From Asterias amurensis (lineage: Eukaryota > Echinodermata > Asteroidea > Forcipulatida > Asteriidae), in the NCBI RefSeq assembly GCF_032118995.1, contig NC_092651.1, positions 18,646,349-18,710,348 of the forward strand: a DNA stretch of 64,000 nt. Reading direction: 5' to 3'. Position numbers and translations under genes: made by a program. Positions within the stretch are counted from its first letter, which is position 1; every line of letters starts with the position of its first letter. The notes beneath the pieces were generated by a model. That model saw only the letters and a program-made list of their open reading frames with translations, had not been told where the DNA came from and did no database searches. Shown here piece after piece: positions 45,364-58,570 of this stretch.

Positions 45364-46000
45364 GCTTTAAGCATATCACAATTTTTAAATGATGAACTTT
45401 TAAAAATTGTCCATGAAGCATACCGTGTATAGTGGTACAACTTGTGCAACACCTAGAGAGAATGTGGGTCAAGATCCATAGTGAAAATTAAACCTGGGGT
45501 AAACTTTAATGCTTAGAAGTGTTGATTGTTAGCGGTGAAGTTTTCTTGCCTCAAATTCTGATGGTGGAATTGTAGAATGTTGGTCAAGATCCATAGTCAT
45601 AGTTAAGCCTGTGGTGAACTTTAATGTTAATAGAAGTGTTGATTGTAAATGGTCATCTTGGCTCAAGTTCTGATGGCCGAATCTTAGGATGTGGGTCAAG
45701 ATTCACACAATTTACAATGAAACCTTCTATATTAACTTAAAGTTCATCACAGGCATGACTATGGGTATGGATCTTGACACGCATTCTACGATTCAGCCAT
45801 CAGAATTTGAGGCAAGAAAACTTCACCATTAACAATCAACGCTTCTAAGCATAAAGAACTACCCCAGGTTTAATTTTCAATATGGATCTTTATCCACATT
45901 CTCTCTAGGTGTATCACAAGTTGTACCACTATACATGATATGCTTCTTGGACAATTTTTCAAAGCTAATCATTTAAAAAAAATTGTGATATGCTGAAAGC
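45364..46000. repeat. Large palindrome, arms about 300 bp
   Basis: GCTTTAAGCATATCACAATT (left end, 45364) is mirrored by TTGTGATATGCTGAAAGC (right end, 46000). Inner landmarks mirror too: CACCTAGAGAGAATGTGG with CCACATTCTCTCTAGGTG, and GTGAAGTTTTCTTGCC with GGCAAGAAAACTTCAC. The axis is near 45710. It is built from the ~110-bp GTGGGTCAAGATCC modules. Confidence 0.85.
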
Positions 46001-46004
46001 GTTG

Positions 46005-46850
46005 TTTTCAAATTATCTTCCAGCTTTGAAGCTGGAAGTAGCTAAATCGTTGGGTGTCCCTCAGATGCACGTGTGTGTGACGCAACGTCTTAAGGGAGTA
46101 CTATTAACAAACAAAAAGTAAAAAACTGTTCCCATTTCAATTGCAGAGAAGGGTACCCCCTTTAAACAATAATTGAAGTTGAAAATAGTAAAACAATCAA
46201 ACAAAATTTTGCCTGAACACACATTAGATCAAACACATGATGTGTATTTTGTTCTAATATAAGATATTTTGGTTAATCAGCATCCTACTGGAGTAGAGAA
46301 CAATAATAGTAAATTTTAATTTTTTAATGTTTTTAACCTTTTTAATTTTTGTTAAAATGTTCACATTTCGTTGATCTGCTTTCAGCAGCAAAAGTAAATA
46401 AATGAATTCATGCTTACCAGACTGAGGGTACCAAGCAAAAAATTCATATCACATGGAACATGTGACCGGTGTGTATTGCTCATAGAAAAATATGAAATAA
46501 CTAATGTTTAGCGGCATTTTGTTCTACAGTAGCTAAGCACAATGAAATGGTGCTTACCAGACTTAAGGATAGCAGTTGTATAGGCATGTCACTTGCACCA
46601 TGTGACTGGTGTGCTGTCATTTTGCCCTTGCTAAAATGGGTAAATCAGTATTTTAATGCTTAGCAGCTTTATGAAGTTTGGCAACTGGTGTTTCTGTGGG
46701 TTTTTTGTCAGTAATTTGTAAGATTTTGGGATGGGTCATGAGGAGGTTGGAGTGAAACTAGTTGTCTTAAAAGTTTTAATTGTAAATAATCTTCATTGTA
46801 AATGGCAGAGTTATCTTGGCTCAAGTTCTGATGTTGGGCAGATTCAGTTA
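46005..46850. repeat. Triplicated ~700-bp module, copy 2
   Basis: Counterpart of 42241-42960 and 47485-48240. It contains GATTTTGGGATGGGTCATGA, also found at 48100. Its left edge adjoins the palindrome. Confidence 0.7.
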
Positions 46851-47480
46851 TAGAAATGTTAAGCCTGTGGTGAACTTTAATGCTAAGAAGCGTTGATTGT
46901 GAATAGACAAGTTATCTTAGCTCACATGTTCTAACGGCAGATTGATAGAATGTGGGTCAAGATCCATAGTCATAGTTTAGACTGTGCTGAACTTTAATGC
47001 TTAGAAGGGTTGATTGTATGGTCAAGTTATCTTGGCTCAAGTTCTGATGGTTGAATCGTAGATTGTTGGTCAATCCATAGTCATAGTTAAGCCTGTGGTG
47101 AACTTTAATGTTAATAGAAGTGTTGATTGTAAATGGTCATCTTGGCTCAAGTTCTGATGGCCGAATCTTAGGATGTGGGTCAAGATCCACACAATTTACA
47201 ATTGATGCTTCTATAAAGATTAAAGTTCACCACAGGCTTAGCTATGACTATGGATCTTGGCCAGCAGTCTACAACTCAGCCACTGGAATATGAACCAAGA
47301 AAACTTGACCGTTTCAAATGAACTCTTCGTAGCATTAAAATTTTACCGCATGCTCAACTATGACTATGGATCTTGGCCAACATTCTCTGGCTCAAGTTCT
47401 GATGGCTGTGTCACAGAATGTGGGTCAAAATCCAATGTTATAAGCAAGTGGTGAACTTGAGTGCTTTAGATGATTTGATT
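46850..47480. repeat. Direct and inverted ~110-bp modules, cluster 2
   Basis: Forward modules lie at about 46870, 46985 and 47105. Inverted ones are at about 47215-47325 (GACTATGGATCTTGGCC) and 47330-47390. The order forward-forward-forward-inverted-inverted gives another foldback centred near 47200. Confidence 0.7.
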
Positions 47481-47484
47481 GTAA

Positions 47485-48240
47485 ATTGTCACTAGCTTTG
47501 TTCCATTTTTGGAGCTGGAAGTAGCTAAATCAATGGTTTGCCTCAGATGCATGAGTGTGACGCAATGTCGTAAGAGATTACTATTAACGGAAAAAGGATT
47601 GTAAAGGAGCTCAAACATTTACAAATAAGTTTCAACTATTTCCATTTCTGCTGTGGGAAAGAGTACCCTCTTTTAAAAAAATGTTTCAGTTGAAAATAGA
47701 AACAAGCAAACAAAATTACCTTGAACACACTTTGGAATTCTAACCTGTCTGAGTACTTTTGCTAGATATTTTGTTTTAGCATCGGATGTTTTGCTTAATC
47801 AGCATCCTACTGGAGAAACAAAAAGTAGTTGTAAATTCTTGAGGCGTTTTAACCTTTTTAACTTTTCAAATTGTTCAAATTTCATTGATGTGCTTTGAGC
47901 ATGTAAAGTATTTAAGCACAATGAAATTATGCTCACCACTAAGATTATTAGGAAAAAATTTGTGTCACTTGAACCATGTGACTAGACATTGTCATTTTTG
48001 CCTTTCCTTAAAATGTGTTAAGCAGTATTTTAATGCTTCAGTAGTATATGAAATTGGGCAATTGGTGTTTCTGAGGGGTTTTTTGGTCAGTAATTTGTAA
48101 GATTTTGGGATGGGTCATGAGGAGGTTGGAGGGAACTTCTTGTCTTAAAAGTTTGATTTGTAGATAATATTCATTGTAAATGCTAAGGTATCTTGGCTCA
48201 AGTTCCCATTGCAGATTCACATATAGAATGTTAAGCCTGT
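47485..48240. repeat. Triplicated ~700-bp module, copy 3
   Basis: Counterpart of 42241-42960 and 46005-46760. It shares GGGTACCCTC-like, TTTCATTGATGTGCTTTGAG and GATTTTGGGATGGGTCATGA words with copies 1 and/or 2. Confidence 0.68.
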
Positions 48241-51200
48241 GGTGAACTTTAGTGCTCAGAAGCAAGGATTGTAAATGGACAAGTGATCTTGGCTCACAAG
48301 TTCTAATGGCTTATTATTCATAGAATACGGGTAAAGATCTGTAGTCAGAGTTAAGTCTGTGGTGAACTTTATTACTCAGAATAATTGATTTTAAGTGGTC
48401 ATGTTATCATGACACTTAACTCATCTCGGCACTGAACTCACGGAATCCAAATCCTGATGTCTGAGTCATATGTGGGATCCAGATCCGTTGTCGTAGTTAG
48501 TTGGCAAACTTGGATGAAAGAATTTTTAGCAGCATTTATTGTAAGGTGTAAGATTTCTTCGCACTTGACTCAAGTTCTGATGGCCGGGTCATAGAATGTG
48601 GGTTGAGAACCATAATCATAGTTGTTGTGAACTGCAGTTTAGAATGTATAATAGCCAAGTCATCTGAGCATTGGAACTCATGTACTTATTGTAGGAGTTG
48701 TCAAAATGTTAGTTTAGATGCAGACCTTGATGTAGCTAGGGGGGTGGGGGCAAAGGGTGAGGACATGTGCCATATAGTGTGTTGTGTTTATTTTATGTTC
48801 TGAGGTTTATTGGGGGGGGGGGCAATGGGTTAAGTTTGTGACATGGCATCATCCTCTCATCTTGCCTCCAGGCGCCACGAACCCTATCTGCTTTATTGGA
48901 TGCATCTATATACACAACTGTACACAATGACAACATGTTTAAAGTTTACTTATAAACATTTAGTGACAATGCTTTGTACTTTCAAGGTATCGATGGTTGT
49001 ACATCTGCCTAGTGTGCATGTATGGAACTTCTATATAAAATTTGCTTGCTACCCTGGACTTCATGTGTGTACAGCCCCTGGTCGTAGTTAAAGACTGGTC
49101 TATTGGTTGACAAGGGTATCTATCCAACACTGATGATTGCCAACATCTCAGCGATCAACATTCTTTTGTTCATGAACATCAATCAAGTCGCTTGTCCGAC
49201 CACAAGTTGACGTACAGGTCAGATTCAAAGCACTGATTCCAGGATGTTGTTGACCACATGGTTTGTGCGGTTTCTTTCTTCTATAAAATTCTATCTTCAG
49301 TCATTGTTCAAAACTTCAGAGAGGACAACATTGATGTACATGTATGAGCTTCTTCATCTAAGGAGACTTGAATGAGGCAATGGTGCTTGTGAATCAATAC
49401 TCACTGTGTGGGGAAACAGCACTGTCTCTACCAAGCTTCTCCTTGTAGTTGACTGGATTGATGCTCATAAGATGCTACCTCTTTCTTCAGATGACACTAT
49501 CTCTGATGATAAGATGCTGACTCTCTCTTCATCATCATGATCTGTTGCTTGTGCAGTGGTGCTTTTGAATCTGTTAAAAGCAGTGTTTTGGTGTGACAGC
49601 CTTTTTTGCTGATTGGTGAAAAGTTAAAAATAATGAAACATGGCCAAAACATTGTTTTATAAGTTTACAAAGTTTTTACTTAAAAGCAGGTTGTTTTTAA
49701 AGCCCTGAATCCTTCAATATCCTCTAAATGGTGAACTGGGGAGTAGTCAATTGGGAAGGGCATCATGGTTTATAATTATTGGTACATACAGTAACTTTAG
49801 GACAAGAGAGTAAGGCAAGAAATGCTTGTTCACCACATTGGAAAATTTGTATACAGATACATAAAATTATGTGCATTGCTTTGAATGCTATTTCGTTTTT
49901 ATTATAAATTGTACACTACACATTGCACACAGTGCATGATGCATTTCCTGCCTTAAAGTATTTAGACAACTCTTGTGCTTATAATGTTTTAGTTGCATTA
50001 AATTTTGGAGTGCCCTCAATTTTCAAAAATCCTCCACTAAAAGCTACATGGAAATTTGAAGATTTGAGGCTGAGGGTATTCAAATTGATACAGCAACTCT
50101 AAAGGTCTTCTACATTGTAATGTGATATGCCATTCATAATGTTCAATGTATTTCTTGGGAACATTTTTTTTTTTGAAAGAAAATTTTGTACATAATTTTT
50201 TTTAATTCTCTTTTTGTGAAGATGCCTTTCTTCGGTTGTGAAATGCTTAGTTCTCTAGCCCATGTCCATATTGAGTGTCGTTAAAATAGATCGTCGCCGT
50301 CGTCTTTGTCGTTATGCTCGGTTCTGCGCCAATTCGTAATAGCCGGCCGGGCTGCGTTCAACCTTGTCATCTATTCACTGTTGTGCTTCAATGCATTTTT
50401 TGGGCACTTGTGTTTGATAGGTTTGTTGTTTCTGCTTTGCATCATCTATATACAAACTTCCAAACAAAGTTTTGCATAATGATGTAAAGCTTTTCAAAAA
50501 ATCAAACACTTTAAATCTTGGTTGTGCTCCGTGGGTTGATGTGGCTGGCAGCCAAAGGCGCCCTTGCATGCAATTTAGTTCTAAGCTGCGAGTAATTACC
50601 TCCCCCCAAATTATTATAAAATAAGGCAAAGGAATTAGTTTTTAAAACCAGTTTAATACAGAAAACCAATTGATCTTCATTGTCATTGTGCATGTATTCT
50701 CAAACTGAGGCTATAAAGAACACTACTCACTGCTTACTGCTCGTAATATTCCTGCTTGAACTTTGTGTGGGTATAGGAACACAAGCCACATTTATATGTT
50801 TTCTTCATTAACTGTGATTTTCTGAACTTGATAGATCTGCTGTCGCAAGAAGTCATGTTTGAGCTTTGCTTCTAAGCCCCCCCCCCCCCCTTGGTGTTTG
50901 ATAATTCGCATATTTGTAACAAGTGTAGTTTTCGTTTAGTATAAGGCGCATCTATGCATACAATTATTATGCATTTATTCATTCATTCATTCATTCTTAT
51001 TAAAAACCAACTGGTAGCTGAGTTATGTGGCATTATACAGGGTTAAATTGCTTTTAAAAATTACAGAGAAAAAGACATAAAATAGTATGGGGATACATAT
51101 AGGTACATTTTAACAAAGATGAAAATAAATACGAGTATAAATTTGACAAACTATGAAAGGGCATTATGAAAAAGCACAGAGTGTTGAGGGAACCCTATAA

Positions 51201-51445
51201 TACATGCAAGGTATACTTAATAATAGGCATGGCTTTAAGATCGTCCATACCACTGATCCTCAAACTGTTTGACATGACCCAAAAAATTAGACCACAACCT
51301 GTGACAAAATTGCAGAACTGTATCACAAAAGTTATGATTTCTCTCACCTGGCAAGACTGAAGATCTGAAAAGATGTTCTTGAAGATGACATTTCAGATTA
51401 TTTTATTTCTCAGCAAAGTAAAAATAGTTAAGTTTAGGCCTACAA
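48240..51445. other. Non-coding stretch with module remnants
   Basis: Further decayed GTGGGTCAAGATCC modules run to about 48620. Beyond them are G-run and C-run patches (48814 and 50877-50890) and an ATTC microsatellite (50976-50997). No host gene is recognised. Small frames at 48843-49091 and 50375-50629 match nothing known. Confidence 0.4.
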
Positions 51446-51448
51446 TAG

Positions 51449-51617
51449 TCGTCAATTTCACAAAACTCTGCCTTTTTGAGGATTAATCTTAAGACTTACG
51501 ACAAGTTAAATTCCGTATCCGAAGACGTTCGGACGCATTGAACCCATCCTAAGTAAGAATGATTAACTCGTCCTTATACGAGGTATGATTAATTCTAGCA
51601 TTTGTGAAATTGGCTGT
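51449..51617. mobile_element. Small foldback MITE
   Basis: GTCAATTTCACAAAACTCTG with GAGGATTAATCTTAAG on the left is mirrored by GATTAATTCTAGCATTTGTG and AAATTGGC on the right. About 170 bp. The interior has GACGTTCGGACGC. No ORF. Confidence 0.55.
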
Positions 51618-51900
51618 AGAACGGTAGTAGAATATTTGACTATGCCAGTATATTACATTAGAGTAGTTTAATGTTGTACTAGGATAGTTTTTCTAGGATA
51701 GTTTTTCAGTAATATTAGAAGCAGAAGTAAATAAATAGCAGTAGAATGGTATTAGAATATTTAATTATGCCAGTATATAACATTAAAGTAGTTTAAGATA
51801 GTACTAGGATAGTTTTTCAGTAAATATTAGAAGTAGCAGTAGATAGAAATAATTTATCAGTAAATATTTAAATATTAGAAGTAGTAGTAGTAATAGTATA
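51617..51900. repeat. Twofold tandem repeat, about 130-bp unit
   Basis: GTAGAATATTTGACTATGCC...TAGGATAGTTTTTCAGTAA occurs at 51627-51720 and, as GTATTAGAATATTTAATTAT..., at 51745-51830. Internal short duplications (TTTTTCTAGGATAG) and AGTAGTAGTAG patches are present. Confidence 0.65.
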
Positions 51901-52191
51901 TAACAGCATATCTTCAACAACATGTTTTTCTAAAAATCTCTCTTAACCAGGTGAGAGAAATAGCAGCATAAGATGTTTCAGGATCTTTTCAGATCAGTTT
52001 CTAGGAAATTTATGGGAAAAAACACCAAAGCTGGCCCTTGTTCTGCAGTAATTAACAATAATAAGCTTCCATTATTGAATGTCAATAGATGAATATAAAG
52101 CTACAAACATTCATGTTGCAACTAAAAGCTGCATGTTAGTTTGATTCCTAATGCAATAACTTGTTATTAAAGGCAATGCTACAGAGCGAAC

Positions 52192-53130
52192 TTCATGGTT
52201 CTGCTTACTCATGGCTCTCTGCTTACTCATGGCTCTTTGCTTACTCATGGCTGTAATTACTTATGGCTCTCTGCTTACTCATGGCTGTGCTTACTCATGG
52301 CTCTCTGCTTACACATGGCTGTACTTACTCATGGCTCTCTGCTTATTCATGGCTCTCTGCTTACTCATGGCTCTCTGCTTGCTCATGGCTGTGCTTACTC
52401 ATGGCCATGCTTACTCATGGCTATGCTTATACTCACGACTCTCTGCTTACTCATGGCTCTCTGCTTACCCATGGCTCTCTGCTTACTCATGGCTCTCTGC
52501 TTACTCGTGGCTCTCTGCTTACTCATGGCTGTGCTTACTCATGGCTCTCTGCTAGCTCATGGCTGTGCTTACTCATGGCGATGCTTACTCATGGCTCTGC
52601 TTATACTCATGATGCTCTGCTTACTCATGGCTCTCTGCTTACACATGGCTGTGCTTACTCATGGCTCTCTGCTTACTCATGGCTGTACTTACTCATGGTT
52701 CTCTCCTTACTCATAGTTCTCTCCTTACTCATGGCTCTCTGCTTACTCATGGCTCTCTGCTTACTCATGGCTCTCTGCCTACTCATGGCTGTACTTACTC
52801 ATGGTTCTCTGCTTACTCATGGCTCTCTGCCTACTCATGGCTGTACTTACTCATGGCTCTGCTTATACTCATGACGCTCTGCTTACTCCTGGCTCTGCTT
52901 ACACATGGCTGTGCTTACTCATGGCTCTCTGCTTACTCATGGCTGTACTTACTCATGGTTCTCTGCTTACTCATGGTTCTCTGCTTGCTCATGGCTCTCT
53001 GCTTACTTATGGCTGTGCTTACTCGAGGCTCTCTGCTTGCTCATGGCTGTGCTTACTCATGGCTCTTTGCTTACTCATGGCTCTCTGCTTGCTCATGGCT
53101 GTGCTTACTCATGGCTCTCTGCTTAGTCAG
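52192..53130 (+). repeat. Minisatellite with 16/18-bp unit TTACTCATGGCTCTCTGC
   Basis: About fifty units alternate between 18-bp (CTCTCTGCTTACTCATGG), 16-bp (CTGTGCTTACTCATGG) and rarer TATACTCATG forms. The unit contains no plus-strand stop in any frame, so three overlapping frames stay open for 73 to 203 residues (LLMALCL, THGSLL and YSWLSA patterns). All three being open together is a composition effect and argues against a real protein. Confidence 0.93.
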
Positions 53131-53321
53131 TGTGTTTGTTCTTGTATCTTTGTGCTTGTGTTGTTTTCTGTGTGTTCCTTGTTTGTTTGATGGTTTGTTT
53201 GTTTGTTTGAGTTTATGTGAGTTTGTTTTAGTGTCTGTTTTCAGTCTAGTAAGAGTTTAGTTGTTCTTGTATATATGTATGCTTGTTTTGTTTTCTAAGT
53301 ATTTATTGTCTGGTTATAGTA

Positions 53322-53512
53322 TTTGTTTGTTTGTTTGTTTGTTTGTTTGTTTGTTTGTTTGTTTGTTTGTTTGTTTGTTTGTTTAAATGTTTAAATGTTT
53401 AATTGTTTGTTTGTTTGTTTGTTTGTTTGTTTGTTTGTTTTGTTTGTTTGTTTGTTTGTTTGTTTGTTTGTTTGTTTGTTTGTTTGTTTGTTTGTTTGTT
53501 TGTTTGTTTGTT
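53322..53512 (+). repeat. TTTG tetranucleotide microsatellite
   Basis: (TTTG)n runs for about 190 bp with one interruption (TTTAAATGTTTAAATGTTTA, about 53380-53403). Looser TTTG-rich sequence precedes it from about 53130. Confidence 0.95.
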
Positions 53513-53639
53513 ACTATTTTAAGACGTTTTTATGCTAGTTATGTTTGTTTACTCTAGAATATTTTTGCCTTGATTTTGTATACAAATAAAACGCACTAAA
53601 GGTACAAACTGTTTACTTTGTGAATTTTTGCTTTATTGT

Positions 53640-55779
53640 CTCTGAGTCTGGGATGGATGGGAACAATCAGGCTTGGGTGGTGCACTTCTGCCTATTTAAG
53701 TGTGTCATGTGACATCTCTTTAATGGGGGGGGGGGGGGGTGGGGTGCACTTCTGCCTATATGTGTATGTGACATTTGCTAAATAGCTGGGGGTGCACTTC
53801 TGGCTAATTAGGTATGTCATGCGACATTTCTTTATTAGGTGTGGTGGGGGGGAGGGGGGTTCACTTCTGGCTGATTAGGTGTGTCATGTGAAAATTCCTT
53901 AACAGCTGGGGAGCGAGGGGGGGGGCACTTCAGGCTAATAGGTATGGCATTTCCTTAATATAGGGGGGGGGGGTACTTCTTCCTAGTTAGCTATGTCCTG
54001 TGACATTTCCTTATTGGGGGATGCACTTCTGGCTATGTGAAGTGACGTTACCTTAATAGCGGGGGGGGGGGGGGGGGGGGGGGCGGGTCTTGGAGTTCTG
54101 CCTAAAGTCATGTGACATTTCTTTAATAGGGGGGTGGGGCTTTGGGGATGCACTTCTGCCTATGTCATGTGACATTTCCATTAATAGGGGGGAGGTAAAC
54201 CTCTGCCTTATTAGGTATGTCATGTGACAATTTGTCTGCGGGGGGGGGGGGCTGCACTTGTCATGTGACATTTTGTCATTAGGGGGGTCGGGGTGGCACT
54301 TGAGGATAATTGGGTATGTCATGTGACGACATTTTCTCCTAGCGAGGGGGGGGGGTGTTGATGGGCTTCTGCCTAATTATGTATGTCATGTGATTTTTCA
54401 TACATGTCGTGACATTTCCTTAATAGCGGGGGTGGGGGCGTTGTTCTCTGCCTTGTTAGGTATGTCATGTGACATTTGTTTAATAGGGGGGCTGGGTGTG
54501 CACTTCTGCCTTATTAGGTATATGTCATGTGACATTTCCATACATGGGAGGGAGGCACTTCTGGCTAATTAGGTATATGTCATGTGACATTTCCTTAGTA
54601 GGGGGTGGGGTGGGGGGGGCAAGGACTTCTGCCTTATATTAGGTATGTCATGTGACAATTTCTCTGCAGGGGGGGGCGCTGCACTTGTCATGTGACATTG
54701 TGTTATGAGGGGGGGGGGGTTGCACTTGAGGCTAATTAGGTTTTCTGCATGTGACATGTTTTCATAAATGTCATGTGACATTTCCTTAATAGCGGGGGTG
54801 GGGGCGTTGTTCTTCTGCCTTATTAGGTATGTCATGTGACATTTGGTTAGTAAGGGGGGCTGGGTGTGCACTTCTGCCTTAGGTATATGTCATGTGACAT
54901 TTCCATACATGGGGGGGGCACTTCTGGCTAAAAAATTGAGATATGTCATGTGACATTTCCCTGATTTCGTTGGGGCATTTCCTTACATGAGGGGGCACTT
55001 CTAGCTAATTAGGTTAATGTCACGTAACATTTCCTTACTGGGGGGGGGGTGTGCACTTCTGCCTTATAATTGGTATATGTCATGTGACATTTCCTTACAT
55101 GGGGGGCACTTCTGGCTAATTAGGTATATGTTATGTGACATTTCCTTAGTAAGGGGGGGGGGTGCACTTCTGGCTAGGTATTTAATGTGACATCCTATAG
55201 CGAGGGGGGGGTGCAGTCTTCTGGCTATTTTTTTTTTTTGGGGGGGGGCACTTCTGCCTATAGGCTTGTCTGTAACATTTCTTTAATGGAAGGGGTGGAG
55301 GAGTTTGGGACGGGCTGGGGTTGCACTTCCGGCTAATAGGTACATGTATGTCATGTGAAATATCCTTAATAGTGGGGGGGGGGGGGGGGGTGATGCACTG
55401 CCCAATTAGATATGTTGTGTGACATTTCTTTAATAGGGGGTGGGGCTTGGGGGTGCACTTTTGCCTAATTAGGTATATGGCATGGGGGGGGTGCACTTCC
55501 GGCTAATTATGTCATGTCACATTTTCTTAATAGCGGGGGCGGGGGGGGGGGGGACTTCTGCCTTATTAGGTATGTCATATGTGCGCTTGGGTCCACTTGT
55601 CATGTGACATTTTGTTATTAGGGGGGGGCGCAGGTGGCACTTGAGCTGGCTAACTGGGTATGTCATGTGACATTTTCCTAGCCGGGGGGGGGGGGGGGGG
55701 TGTTGATGGGCTTCTGCCTAATTATGTACATATTTCATGTAATTATGTATGTCATGTGACATTTCCTTAATAGCGGGGG
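53640..55779. repeat. G-tract / GTCATGTGAC satellite, array part 1
   Basis: Monomers of about 45-75 bp follow the pattern TTAGGTATGTCATGTGACAT, TTCCTTAATAG, a G-run of 5-23, then TGCACTTCTGCCTAATTAGG. Dozens of monomers carry the palindrome GTCATGTGAC, an E-box (CATGTG). Length variation comes mainly from the G-run. Proline-rich minus-strand frames (MSHDI patterns) are shadows of the repeat. Confidence 0.93.
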
Positions 55780-57616
55780 CCCAGCAAACATAATAACGTG
55801 CCCTGAACGTCGCTACGACGTTATTTGAATGTTGGGAGAACGTTTTTATTTAACGTTGTACGGACGGATAAGTGTGGAGTTTTGTCAACGTCTAGATAAC
55901 GTCGCGTCATGACGTAATATAATAACGTTGTGAAAACGTTAAATCTTCACGTTTTGATAAAGTTATTTCTGAACGTGATTGTGACGTGTTTATATAACGT
56001 CATCAACAGGAAAAACCCAACGTTATAAAAACGTTATTAAATGCTTTAAATAAATGTAAATTTATCACAACAAATCAAGACACATGCATACCAAAAGTGC
56101 TTTTGGCTCTCTTAACATCTTTAATTGCATACAAATCATTTCATAGAAAAGACTGCAAAACTTTAAAGCATGGTTAAATATAACTCAAAATGCGTTGTAT
56201 AATAAAAATGGCAAAGATGGAGATTTACAGTTAAATGGTCTGTATACGTTTGGCAATGACTCTACAAATTCAAGGCAATAAAAAACAACTGTATTGTCAG
56301 AAGTTCAGCAGCTGTAGGTAGTGTAATGCATTTTGAGAAACGTTTAACTTCGAAGTTCTCCGGTTATAGAAAAAACAGATCACTTTTTATTCCCCAAAAT
56401 TTAGATCTAAGAAATATTCTTCCTGTGTGGAAATAATCGCCCCGTTTTTTCCTGGTGAAATCTCCAAAACACAAACATCTTTTGAAGTGAAATATTCACA
56501 GAGGGTTAGTTTTATTGTATTTATCTACATGTATATATTATATTATATACACATACAGTAAGTTCCATACCATTGTTACTGAAACTCACTGCTTGTTCAA
56601 ATCTAGTTGTAGATACATCGTACCATAAAACTAACCTGTGAAAATTCATGTGGGAAGAATATATAGTCTGCAATTTGAACACCCAATCTGAGAAGCGTTT
56701 CTGGCAGAAACACTCATCAGCTTCAAAATGTTTTTCCACAACCACATTACTTCAAAGTGAACTGTTTCTCAAAATGTTTCTTACCAGGTAATTTTATTGC
56801 CAAATGTATAAACAACCCTTTGAAAACAAACGTTTTTAAAGTTAACTTTAAACACAGTTCCAATTGTCTTCAGATTTCAAAAGTAAAAATACAGTGCCAT
56901 TTTAATGAATACCCACACAAATTGTTTTTGTTTTTTTTTACATTTGGATGGAGCAAAATCCAGTGTGAATGGCGAAGTTGTTTAGGAGGAATGTTGAATT
57001 TAGAACTTTTTTGAACATATTGAATAATGTTAAATACTGTTCTTGTTTAAATTTCTTCATTTAGTGCATCTACGTTTTTAAATCAGTAACAAAAGCTCAG
57101 CTTTGAGATAAAATGTTAAAAAGGGTTTGGGGAAAAAAGGATAGCAGGCAGCAAGTGGTACACGGCAAAATTGTCGATGGATTAGTCAGAATCACCAAGG
57201 GTCACCACATCCGAAAAGGTAGGTATTCCTCAACAAGGTTCCTAAATGTAAAAGAAAATGTGAAACAAAGAGAAAATTGAGTCATTTTGACCTTTCCCAC
57301 AAAATGTGTACATGTATTTCCTTTATCAATGTACACATGTATATCGGTTCATCCATGTCGGGTCAACAAGAACGAGTTTGACATTGTTATTTTCTAATGT
57401 ATACATCGTGAAACATAACTGTCCATATGTACCTGCACAATATCAAAATGTCTATGGACTGAAAACATGTTCCATTAATCTTTGTATAGGATTGTGAATA
57501 CCTTTTGTCTTCAAGCTATCTAGTTTTTTTTTACAATATAATAGGCGTTGCCAACATTTCCATTGAGAGTATTTCACAAACAAAGCTACATCATGCACAT
57601 GTAATTCACTCACCTG

Positions 57617-57701
57617 TACTTGGGCCCAACTTTTGTTGTGGGGAAATTTTTAGGTGTCAAGAAGATGAGATGGCCTCCTCTAACTTTTTCAGCAAGCTCC
57701 T
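57617..57701 (-). other. Exon-like segment inside the TIR element
   Basis: On the minus strand TTTTACTTTTAG precedes an open segment ELAEKVRGGHLIFLTPKNFP then TTKVGPKYR, which ends at CAG followed by GTGAGT. Both splice borders are good and the reading is free of stops. I do not recognise the protein. It could be captured host sequence. Confidence 0.3.
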
Positions 57702-58443
57702 AAAAGTAAAATAAAAACATTTTTAAGAAAAACATAAAGTAATTGGGGTGGTCATTCGAAATGGTAAAACTAAGCATTTTCATTTCTTCTACCCAGTACC
57801 CACATATTGTTTGTCTCAGCTAACAAAATTAACTGTAATTGATCAACAAACCTTTTTTTAAATGCTGCCGTTTCATTAAAAAAAGGTAAATCAATCAACA
57901 TTAAAAAAGCATCAATCATGCTTCACTATTCCATATATGCTTTCTGAAAAAAAAAAATGTTGGTTCCTTTCAGTTACCCCTTAATTACTCCTTCAACAAT
58001 ATTAATTATATATATAAATTGATTAAATACTTTTCCTTTTACCGTAGCTGATTTGTGGAAAGCACAATAATAGTAACACACACAAATTGTGCCCTCATAA
58101 GTAAGCATAATAATATATTAAATTAAACATCATGGCGTCGAAAAGCAGTCAATTTTCCTCAAAAATCTGTGGTTCACAATTATTCTACTCTGGGACAAAG
58201 GATACAGAGTAAACTGGTGTCAAAGAGCACGGAGGAAGACCAAACACGAAGATTGGTTGGCCGTATTCTAGCTACCTCTGCCATTGTATGTGTAAAAATG
58301 TCTCATTGTATTGTTGTCTGGAGATGTACACACGACGTACATGAATGATGACATATACAGACAATCGTGATAACCAAAGAAAATACTTGTTTTTTTTACG
58401 GAAAACACAACAAGATAAAGTGAGTTTTTGTATGTAGAATACT

Positions 58444-58570
58444 TACCATTGTCGAGAAGATGACAACTTAACAACCGATGTAAATTTGGTCGGCGTAACG
58501 TACAGGCTAGGAGAAGAATACGACGGTTGAACGGCGGAAGTGCAGCATAACATTTGAACAATCCCCCACA
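58444..58570 (-). other. Possible first exon inside the TIR element
   Basis: Minus-strand frame from the ATG at 58561 (MFKCYAALPPFNRRILLLAC, then TLRRPNLHRLLSCHLLDN) reaches ATG|GTAAGT near 58447. It is basic and hydrophobic, loosely like a mitochondrial presequence. With 57617-57701 it could form a small spliced gene, but phase continuity is unproven. Confidence 0.22.

Noticed and set aside
51335..52000. Apparent 660-bp foldback sharing TTTCTCTCACCTGG and GATCTGAAAAGAT at both sides
   Set aside because: The order of the two matching words is not mirrored (A-B then A'-B'), so a simple palindrome is not supported.
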